DNA of 5,219 bases, taken from the NCBI GenBank assembly GCA_903897205.1, contig CAIUAS010000242.1, forward strand, positions 1 through 5,219. The letters are read 5' to 3'. The notes below the pieces were generated by a model, which saw only the letters and a program-made list of their open reading frames with translations, had not been told where the DNA came from and made no database searches. The position numbers were made by a program, and so were the translations under genes. The DNA is from an uncultured Gammaproteobacteria bacterium (lineage in GTDB: Bacteria; Pseudomonadota; Gammaproteobacteria; CAIUAS01). This document shows positions 1 to 4,986 of this stretch, piece by piece; position 1 is the stretch's first letter, and every line of letters starts with the position of its first letter.

Positions 1-961
1 AACTCGCTGATAAACTCAAGTGAGTATCAACTCGCGCTATTACAGCGGACTCGCCTCTATCCCTAAGGGCGTTAGCTGTTTCGAAATGCTTGTCCATCAG
101 TCCACCTTTTTCTTTTTCTAATTTACCAAAATAAACATCAGCCGGTGTTTTATAATTTAACGATTGATGCCAGCGTTTGTTATTGTAAAACTCAATATAA
201 GCACTCATTGCTTTTTTCAATTCTTTTACCGTCGCATAATCATTTAAATAAAATTCTTCCCGCTTTACACTGCGCCAAAAGCGTTCAATATAAAGATTAT
301 CCAAACAGCGGCCTTTACCTGTCATACTGATTTTAATCTTTTGTTTTTCTAAACAATTGATCCACTCAGTACCGGTGAACTGGCAACCCTGATCACTGTT
401 TACCATTTCAGGCACCGCTAACGTTAACCCTGATTGCAATGCCTCAATACAAAAGGTTGTTTCCAAGGTGTTTGAGAGTTGCCAGCCTACAATGTAGCGG
501 CTATAAACATCAATTAAAGCAACTAAATAAACAAACCCTTGCGCCAGTCGCAAATACGTTATATCGACCATCCACGCCTGGTTCACTTGCGTAATAGCCC
601 TATCACGCAATAAATAAGGATATTTTTTATGTAGTTTATTCTGCTTGCTCGTATTAGGGCCAGGGTAAATGGCCTGGACGCCACCTAACACCATCAGCCG
701 TTGCACACGCTTGCGATTAACGTGATAACCTCTACTCCTTAATTCTTGTGTGATGCGGCGATAGCCATAAAAAGGGCAGCGCTCCCATACCTCACGTATT
801 TCGTTTAATAAGCTGACCTCGTCATCCGGTTTTAGGCTAGCCTCATAGTATAAGGTGCTTCGATTAAGGGCTAATAGTTCACATTGACGACGTACACTTA
901 ATTGCTCATGCTTAACGTCAATCAGCTGCCGTCGCTGCCCTGCCGAACTTTGCCCCAAGCC
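1..961 (-). CDS. IS3-family transposase OrfB (DDE integrase domain), partial, made by -1 frameshift
   Basis: This is the catalytic part of the IS3 transposase, which cuts and joins the element's ends. I translated it by hand from the -1 frame after the slippery site. About 320 codons are open with no stop and run off the window edge. In order there is a HTH_21-like stretch ending NRSTLYYE, then ERCPFYGYRRI, then an rve integrase core. The core holds the DDE triad: D in WMVDITYL (563-565), D in VNSDQGCQFT (392-394) and E in LYIERFWRSVK (284-286), with 35 residues between the second D and E. It continues with the typical YIEFYNNKRWHQSLNYKTP. About 42 residues follow DVYF without a stop, so the tail is somewhat long for the family. 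The frame opens at 973, after a TGA at 974-976, and has no ATG near its beginning. It is therefore probably expressed only as an OrfAB fusion. Confidence 0.9.
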
Positions 962-1233
962 TTTTTTAGAAAATCACGCTCCACGGTTAATTGCCCAATT
1001 TTTTCATACAGCACTTGCTGGCTGCGTTCATGTTCAGCCATCACCGCGATCGATTTCTCGGCCTTGCTAAAGACTTGTGCGCCTTGCTCAAGGAGTTGCT
1101 TTTTCCAGCTATGGATCTGGCTAGGCGCCACTTCATAACGTTTGCAAATTTCATTGAGCGTCATTTCACCTTTAACAGCCAACAAAGCAATTTCAAATTT
1201 TACTGCGACCGACCACTTCTTTTTCTTCGACAT
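922..1233 (-). CDS. IS3-family transposase OrfA (HTH and leucine-zipper protein)
   Basis: OrfA recognises the element's terminal repeats and regulates transposition. The product is 103 residues. Residues about 8-50 form a helix-turn-helix domain of the HTH_Tnp_1/IS911 OrfA type (FEIALLAVKGEMTLNEICKRYEVAPSQIHSWKKQL). Residues about 65-92 form a coiled coil (EHERSQQVLYEKIGQLTVER) that matches the family leucine zipper. I start at the ATG at 1231-1233 (MSKKKKW) rather than a longer frame opening at 1266. A strong GGAGG lies 5 bases upstream of this ATG, and MSKKKKW matches family N termini. The TGA at 922-924 terminates OrfA alone. A slippery site at 961-967 allows fusion to OrfB, which overlaps its 3' end. 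Confidence 0.9.
   Translation of the reverse strand: MSKKKKWSVAVKFEIALLAVKGEMTLNEICKRYEVAPSQIHSWKKQLLEQGAQVFSKAEKSIAVMAEHERSQQVLYEKIGQLTVERDFLKKAWGKVRQGSDGS
961..967 (-). other. programmed -1 ribosomal frameshift site (A AAA AAG)
   Basis: The - strand reads CTA AAA AAG GCT in the OrfA frame, so the heptamer A AAA AAG is in the phase needed for tandem -1 slippage. After the slip the reading continues GGC TTG GGG CAA into the OrfB frame, which is then open to the window edge. This heptamer is the classical signal in IS3-family elements such as IS911 and IS150. I did not find a convincing stimulatory hairpin or pseudoknot just downstream by eye. Confidence 0.85.
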
Positions 1234-1252
1234 TTTGACCTCCAGTGGGAGG
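1234..1252 (-). promoter_or_regulatory. orfA ribosome binding site within a small hairpin
   Basis: On the - strand the sequence CCTCC-CACT-GGAGG lies directly before TCAAA-ATG. The GGAGG (1239-1243) is the Shine-Dalgarno sequence of orfA, 5 bases from the ATG. The CCTCC (1248-1252) is its perfect complement across a 4-base loop. In an RNA that includes both arms, the ribosome binding site would be paired. This could limit transposase synthesis, as known for other insertion sequences. The pairing is seen directly; the regulatory role is inferred. Confidence 0.55.
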
Positions 1253-1282
1253 CTAGTATCTCTCAAATTTTCTAATTTGTAT

Positions 1283-1302
1283 GGTCTAAAAAGTGGGGGG
1301 CA
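1283..1302 (-). repeat. terminal inverted repeat (IRL) of the IS3 element
   Basis: Read on the - strand, the end is TGCCCCCCACTTTTTAGACC. It starts with TG and the C-rich then T-rich layout common at IS3-family ends. It lies about 50 bases before the orfA ribosome binding site. The interrupted ISL3 transposase reading ends immediately outside it, which fixes the boundary at 1302/1303 to within a few bases. The partner repeat is outside the window. Just inside lies a 6-bp inverted repeat, CAAATT/AATTTG at 1264-1279, of unknown role. Confidence 0.75.
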
Positions 1303-1798
1303 TTATACTTTTTTTAAACTGATTTCATCCAAACCTAATAATCCCAGTTTTTTAAAGCGCTTCCAATCTACTTAACCCTTCACTTTCCTTTCTAATATTC
1401 CATCAATAGCGTCATAACCTAAATTCTCTTTTAGGGATACATCTGAAATAGTACTATTGACTAATACAAATAAAATGTGGTTCTCATAAGCCTTAGTGTA
1501 ACGACTTTTATAGTCATACCATTCTAATCGTTGATTGCTAGTCGGGTTGTCTTCACAAAGCTCACAAATGCCGCGTTTGGGTTGGATCAGCAAATAACAA
1601 GGCTTCCCCAATATTGGCAAGTAGCGTAATTTTACTTCCTGGCCCCAACCCTTTTGGTTTAGTCGCACGGCCACATTTTCGGCAGGGAACTTGTGAATGC
1701 GTACTTTCCACGCGGATGTAAACAACATCGTTAGTAATTTTGTAATCTGTGACTTTGGTAGCTGGCAATGCCAGTAAATTTTCTAGAAAATCATGCAT
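1303..1798 (-). pseudogene. ISL3-family transposase, broken (frameshift, stop codon, truncation)
   Basis: The reading starts at ATG 1796-1798 (MHDFLENLLALP), with AAGGAG upstream. The family zinc finger is visible as two CxxC pairs: CRKCGR in the first frame and CELCED in the second. A shift of one base near 1644-1656 (in GGGTTGGGGCC) separates the frames. The second frame then gives GWGQEVKLRYLPILGKPCYL and the HTH region ending GYDAIDGILERKVKG. A TAA at 1372-1374 interrupts it. Downstream in the same frame comes VDWKRFKKLGLLGLDEISLKK, the start of the family DDE domain with its first catalytic Asp at 1327-1329. The reading ends at the IS3 boundary. Family members are roughly 400 residues, so more than half is missing here. 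It is non-functional. Confidence 0.88.
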
Positions 1799-1859
1799 GT
1801 CTCGTTTCACTCCTTCTCTCTACATGCCTGGATTTTACTAGCTTTTTAGCGTTTACGCA

Positions 1860-1882
1860 GGTACATTAATTCCGGAAGAGCC
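1860..1882 (-). repeat. terminal inverted repeat of the ISL3 element
   Basis: Read inward on the - strand from 1882, the sequence begins GGCTCTTCCGGAATTAATG and continues to TACC. The GGCTCTTC start is typical of ISL3-family ends. It lies 84 bases before the transposase ATG, a normal leader length. Immediately outside it, at 1883, the group II intron reverse transcriptase reading begins in mid-protein, which independently supports this boundary. The partner repeat is not in the window. Confidence 0.7.
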
Positions 1883-2690
1883 TATTTTAATGTCTCGACT
1901 AGCTAAGCGAATTGACGATAAGAGGCTGTTAAAAATCATTAGGCGTTTTTTAGAAGCGGACATAATGAAGCATGGAGTTTGCATCGAACGACAAAAAGGT
2001 CTGGCCCAGGGCGGCCCCCTTTCACCGTTGTTGTCAAATCTATTGCTGGATGAGCTGGACAAAGAGTTAGAGCGCCGTGGACACAAGTTCTGTAGGTACG
2101 CTGATGATGCAAATGTGTATGTGCAGAGTCAGCGTGCAGGCGAACGTGTGTTGCAATGGGTGAAGAAATTCTTGTGGCAGCGGTTAAGGCTGAAGGTCAA
2201 CGAAACCAAAAGTGCTTGTGCCTCAGTAGAAGAGCGCCAGTTTCTTGGTTATCGATTATTGCGTACAGGAAAGTTAGTAGTTGCCAATCACAGTGTAGAG
2301 CGTGTGAAAGATAAAATTCGCACACTTACACGGCGAAATCGCGGCGTTAGTTTAGAGAAGCTTATTGGCGAACTCAACACGATACTGCGAGGGTGGGTCA
2401 ACTACTTTCGCCTCACGGAGTGGCCTTCGGATTTAACGATGCTAGATGCTTGGATACGCTGTAAACTAAGATGTTATCGACTGAAACAGCGTAAGCGAGC
2501 GTGGCCGATAGCAAAATTTCTGATGAAACTAGGCGTGCCAGCTTGTAGTGCATGGAACCTGGCAAAATCAGAAAAAGGTTGGTGGCACTTATCGAAAAGC
2601 ATCCCGGTTAACCACGCCATGAATAACGCTTGGTTCGAAGAGCAAGGGCTTATAAATCTGACGAAGCAAAGGGCTTTGTTAAACGTTTAA
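1883..2690 (+). pseudogene. ltrA: group II intron reverse transcriptase/maturase, 5'-truncated
   Basis: The intact protein (usually a little over 400 residues) helps its intron fold and splice and copies it into DNA. Homology starts abruptly with ILMSRLAKRIDDKRLLKIIRRF after the ISL3 repeat. Numbering from the ATG at 1890 (266 residues to the TAA at 2688-2690), one sees QGGPLSPLLSN at 40-50, the catalytic YADD at 70-73, QFLGYRLL at 117-124 and the maturase X/GIIM region at about 147-176 (LIGELNTILRGWVNYFRL). The C-terminal part includes KRAWPIAKFLMKLGVP and AWFEEQGLINL. RT blocks 0-3, with the first catalytic Asp, are missing. No HNH endonuclease domain follows, as in endonuclease-minus bacterial lineages. 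The ATG at 1890 is an internal Met, not the native start. The GGAAGAG in the ISL3 repeat happens to lie 9 bases before it, so a fragment might be translated. Confidence 0.9.
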
Positions 2691-2695
2691 CTGAA

Positions 2696-2727
2696 ACCGC
2701 CGTATGCGACATCGCTTGTACGGTGGT
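2696..2727 (+). ncRNA. group II intron domain V, shortened
   Basis: Domain V is the catalytic hairpin of the ribozyme. The lower stem ACCGCCGTA pairs with TACGGTGGT over 9 base pairs (one G-U), including the CGC that serves as the catalytic triad in several bacterial classes. The bulge bases are T (2705) and TTG (2716-2718). The upper stem is only GCG/CGC with loop ACAT. Standard domain V has about 5 upper base pairs with a GNRA-type loop and 34 bases counted on an 8-bp lower stem; here the same count gives 30. The apical shortening suggests decay. Confidence 0.8.
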
Positions 2728-2729
2728 GT

Positions 2730-2764
2730 GAGAGGACGGTGACGTGAGTCACCTCCTACTCGAT
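2730..2764 (+). ncRNA. group II intron domain VI with branch-point A and 3' splice site
   Basis: The arms are GAG (2730-2732), AGGA (2733-2736) and GGTGAC (2738-2743). They pair with GTCACC (2748-2753), TCCT (2754-2757) and CTC (2759-2761). The loop is the GNRA tetraloop GTGA. The single unpaired A at 2758 is the expected branch-point nucleotide, the seventh base counted back from the proposed intron end at 2764 (GAT, fitting the AY rule). C2737 is a second small bulge. The hairpin is well preserved, unlike the shortened domain V. Confidence 0.8.
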
Positions 2765-2803
2765 TAAGCCCGTTATGAAGTATAATTTATTATTTTATAC
2801 TAA

Positions 2804-2831
2804 TTGCCGAAATGCCATAAACCTTTATAAT
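2804..2831 (+). promoter_or_regulatory. possible sigma-70 promoter for the ankyrin gene
   Basis: TTGCCG (2804-2809) and a perfect TATAAT (2826-2831) are separated by 16 bases. The -35 matches the consensus only at TTG, and the region is AT-rich, so chance is a real alternative. Transcription would start near 2838, about 165 bases before the ATG at 3004. A second, weaker -10-like TATGAT lies at 2951-2956 without a good -35. Confidence 0.35.
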
Positions 2832-2837
2832 ATTTTG

Positions 2838-2851
2838 AGCCTATATAGGCT
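2838..2851. repeat. perfect 14-bp palindrome AGCCTATATAGGCT
   Basis: The sequence equals its own reverse complement over 14 bases. It starts 6 bases after the candidate TATAAT, so it would overlap the expected transcription start of the ankyrin gene. That is a plausible place for a dimeric repressor to bind, or for a 5'-end structure in the RNA. No named operator is recognised. Confidence 0.5.
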
Positions 2852-2990
2852 AGCGGTATTAGGAAATGGCCGTGCCCATCTAAAAATAAAACTTATTTCT
2901 TGCCTCACCCTAATATGTTCTTGTGCTGCTTCATAGCTTATTTTTCATTCTATGATAGCCGTTTAATAAAAAAGAAACTTAATCAAAATA

Positions 2991-2995
2991 AGGAG
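2991..2995 (+). promoter_or_regulatory. ribosome binding site of the ankyrin gene
   Basis: AGGAG lies 8 bases before the ATG at 3004, within AAGGAGCAGTTAATATG. This spacing is good and supports the ATG at 3004 as the true start. Confidence 0.8.
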
Positions 2996-3003
2996 CAGTT
3001 AAT

Positions 3004-4986
3004 ATGGGATTATCAGCAAAAAGTATATTAGCTTTAATAGAAGTTATAAAAAGTGCAAATTTTGAAATTATCTTTCATAATTATGACAAAGCAATTAAAG
3101 CTTCTAATAAAGAATTAGCAGAAGATATATTACATAATGTTATTAAATTTTTAAAAGAAAATCCAGTTTACTTAAATGCAACAGATGAAAATGGAAATAC
3201 TTTATTTTATTTCGCCATGCAGAGACAAATTATTTCTTTTATGGAAAATTTATTTGATATTAATTTAAGTATTAAAAATTTAGCTGAATTAGGAATTTAT
3301 CCAAAATTTCAAGATGATGGATTATTGTTAATGGCAATACAAAATAATTATCTAAGAGGAATTAGCTTACTTTTTCGCTACCAAGGGTTATTTCCTAAGT
3401 TAGGATTGAAATTTAACCAATATTTATCAAAAAACCAAAATTATTTATATAATAAAGATAATGATGGTAATACTTTGCTCCATATAGCAACTGAGAATAA
3501 AATATTATCTCTTATGGAAATAATACTTAATCAGGATTTAATTTACTTTGGTGATGAAGCTGAGTTATTAATCAATTTATCTAACTCAGATGGCAAAACA
3601 TCTTTGTTAATTGCGCTGGAAAATAATTATAAAGAAGGCATTAAATTACTGTTAGAAAATAATGCTTCTTTTTATATCGAAAGAGACGCTAATGGTAATT
3701 ATTTAAGAAGCCAATATAAATATACTGATTATCTTTCAAACTTACTTTCATGTGGACAAACTGTAACAGAAGATTTCATTAAATTAGTTATTAAAACTGG
3801 AAGGAGTAAGATAGTAGAATTGCAAGATATAATTAAGGTAAGAGAGTATCTGAACCGTGTTGCTAGTAGGCTTGTTGGTTTTTTGGGCGAAGGAAGCCAA
3901 TTTGATTTTAAGCTATGGGCTGATATACTTGCTGATATGTCTTCTAAGGCCAGTCAATTATGTACTATAGAAGCATGTTTTCCTTTAGGAGAACAATTTG
4001 GTATTAGCGTTAATTACTTGGCCTTTCATATTCGTTCATTAATAGAGTTACTATTACTGAAAGACACTGGTATAAATGAAACTACCTTGATTCAAGAGCT
4101 ACTAATAGCCGTTAATACTGCAAAGATTGATCAAGAAACTACTTTACTACAGTTGTTTAAAACAGATAATTTTATTAATAGTCATATTAATGGCTTATAT
4201 AAACGGTTAACAGAACAAGCTTTCTTATGCTATCCTGGTGGTTGGCCTGGGCGCTCATCATCGCAACCAGCAGAAGAAGGGCACGCTATTTATATAAATT
4301 TTGCTAAACTTCCTATTGGTTATAAAATTAGCTGCTTTAATTTGGGTGGTGGAATTGATAAAGATTATAATAATGTATTATCGATAGGAAATAAACTATA
4401 TTTACCTGCCATAAAGTCAGTTTCACTGGCTGAAAATGAATTAAAAACCTATCTTCTAGGTCTGGTTTGGGCTAATTGCAATGGAGTTAACCAAAAAACT
4501 ATCCAAAAAGCTATTTCCTTAATTTATAACGAAGATATTTTTGAACGAGTTGTAAAAACTGAAGCAAATAAAACTCAGGCTGAAATTGAACAATCAGTAG
4601 GAAATTGTATTGTTAAAAATTATTTATTTAGTATGAGAACAAGGTTGGGCGATAAGCATTATGAAGCATTATACCTGCAAATCTTAAATATAGTGCTTAA
4701 ACAAATGCGGTCATATTGCGGTCATATACCGGGGCCGTATACAGTTGCAAATGCATTAGCAGAAGCTGAAGTGGTTTTTAGAAATAAAGACATTAAATTT
4801 TTTAGCCAAACAATATCACTTTTACCAGCTTTTTCAGAAGAAATTTCTATTTGTAAAGATAAAAATAAGCTAACCAGCCAAATAGGATTTTTTAAAACTT
4901 TTTATCACCGAGGTCAATCCTTGAGTGTCGATATTGAAATTTCTGAAGATATCAGCCAACTTAATTTAACAACAAGACCACAGTGA
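3004..4986 (+). CDS. ankyrin-repeat protein with an unrecognised C-terminal domain; candidate secreted effector
   Basis: The protein has 660 residues, an AT-rich gene and a strong ribosome binding site, and no signal peptide or membrane segment. About four divergent ankyrin repeats are visible, starting near residues 62 (ENGNTLFYFAM), 103 (DDGLLLMAIQNNY), 152 (DNDGNTLLHIATENK) and 194 (NSDGKTSLLIALENN). They are spaced 41-49 residues apart rather than the usual 33. Ankyrin repeats bind partner proteins. A helical middle (about 255-400) leads to a separate domain (about 400-580) that I cannot assign. It contains PGGWPG (411-416), GHAIYINF (H427), FNLGGG (446-450) and QSVGNC (C535). The His-before-Cys order fits a CE-clan-like or circularly permuted cysteine peptidase fold, but this is only a suggestion. 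The last 20 residues carry an acidic patch (DIEISED, 643-649), as in many Dot/Icm type IV substrates. It appears to be a stand-alone gene. Host-directed function is inferred from ankyrin effectors of intracellular bacteria. Confidence 0.85.
   Translation: MGLSAKSILALIEVIKSANFEIIFHNYDKAIKASNKELAEDILHNVIKFLKENPVYLNATDENGNTLFYFAMQRQIISFMENLFDINLSIKNLAELGIYPKFQDDGLLLMAIQNNYLRGISLLFRYQGLFPKLGLKFNQYLSKNQNYLYNKDNDGNTLLHIATENKILSLMEIILNQDLIYFGDEAELLINLSNSDGKTSLLIALENNYKEGIKLLLENNASFYIERDANGNYLRSQYKYTDYLSNLLSCGQTVTEDFIKLVIKTGRSKIVELQDIIKVREYLNRVASRLVGFLGEGSQFDFKLWADILADMSSKASQLCTIEACFPLGEQFGISVNYLAFHIRSLIELLLLKDTGINETTLIQELLIAVNTAKIDQETTLLQLFKTDNFINSHINGLYKRLTEQAFLCYPGGWPGRSSSQPAEEGHAIYINFAKLPIGYKISCFNLGGGIDKDYNNVLSIGNKLYLPAIKSVSLAENELKTYLLGLVWANCNGVNQKTIQKAISLIYNEDIFERVVKTEANKTQAEIEQSVGNCIVKNYLFSMRTRLGDKHYEALYLQILNIVLKQMRSYCGHIPGPYTVANALAEAEVVFRNKDIKFFSQTISLLPAFSEEISICKDKNKLTSQIGFFKTFYHRGQSLSVDIEISEDISQLNLTTRPQ

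Larger units (their letters stand above)
1..1302 (-). mobile_element. IS3-family insertion sequence, left part cut by the window edge
   Basis: The - strand reads inward from 1302 in the order terminal inverted repeat, short leader, orfA, -1 slippery site, orfB. This is the standard IS3-family layout. The outer end begins TGCCCCCCAC and starts with the family's TG dinucleotide. The opposite end lies beyond position 1, so the right repeat and total length cannot be seen. The reading frames and catalytic residues are intact over the visible part, so it may be an active or recently active copy. It sits inside an ISL3-family transposase gene, whose coding sequence stops exactly at the repeat. A 3-4 bp target duplication (TTA or TTAT from 1303) is predicted at the unseen end. 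Confidence 0.9.
1303..1882 (-). mobile_element. ISL3-family insertion sequence, 5' part only (interrupted by IS3)
   Basis: This is the transposase-start end of an ISL3-family element. It comprises a terminal repeat at 1860-1882, an 84-bp leader and the N-terminal part of the transposase, which is cut at 1303 by the IS3 element. On its outer side it is embedded in the group II intron reverse transcriptase gene. The rest of the element (catalytic core and right end) is expected beyond the far end of the IS3 copy, left of this window. ISL3-family elements make 8-bp target duplications, so TATTTTAA (1883-1890) is the predicted duplicated target. Confidence 0.8.
1883..2764 (+). mobile_element. group II intron, 3' portion (RT C-terminal part, domains V and VI)
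   Basis: This stretch contains the C-terminal part of the intron-encoded protein followed within a few bases by the catalytic RNA domain V and the branch-point domain VI. The 3' splice site is placed after CTCGAT at 2764. The 5' ribozyme domains and the RT N-terminus are missing, because the ISL3 element cuts the intron at 1882/1883. The missing half may survive on the far side of the nested elements. As it stands the intron cannot splice in cis or move. Confidence 0.85.
2765..3003. other. intergenic region between the intron end and the ankyrin gene
   Basis: No coding frame of note is seen on either strand. The first bases (TAAGCCCGTTATGAAG) are the 3' exon of the group II intron, but too little is present to identify the interrupted gene or site. 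An AT-rich inverted repeat, AGTATAA/TTATACT with a 9-base loop, lies at 2779-2801 and is not followed by a T run. The region also holds a possible promoter, a 14-bp palindrome and the ribosome binding site of the downstream gene, listed separately. Confidence 0.6.

Noticed and set aside
1..35. Direct repeat AACTCGC (1-7 and 29-35) and ACTCA/TGAGT hairpin at the left edge
   Set aside because: The stretch is inside the open orfB frame, and a 7-base repeat this close can occur by chance. The window edge prevents any further test.
145..1375. Short + strand open frames at 145-330, 902-1138, 991-1275 and 1142-1375
   Set aside because: They lie antisense to the IS3 orfA/orfB and the element end, match no family, and the - strand reading explains the sequence fully.
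1644..1656. Programmed frameshift in the ISL3 transposase
   Set aside because: ISL3 transposases are made from a single frame, the site is not a recognised slippery heptamer, and a separate stop codon and truncation also break the gene.
1853..2086. - strand open frame opposite the RT
   Set aside because: It is antisense to the RT reading, including the QGGPLSP motif, and crosses the ISL3/intron junction. It has no family resemblance.
1883..2764. Retron or diversity-generating retroelement built around the YADD reverse transcriptase
   Set aside because: The RT carries a maturase X/GIIM region and is followed directly by group II domains V and VI. No template/variable repeat pair or retron-type ncRNA is visible.
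2779..2801. AT-rich inverted repeat as a transcription terminator
   Set aside because: The 7-bp stem is almost all A-T with a 9-base loop and is not followed by a T run.
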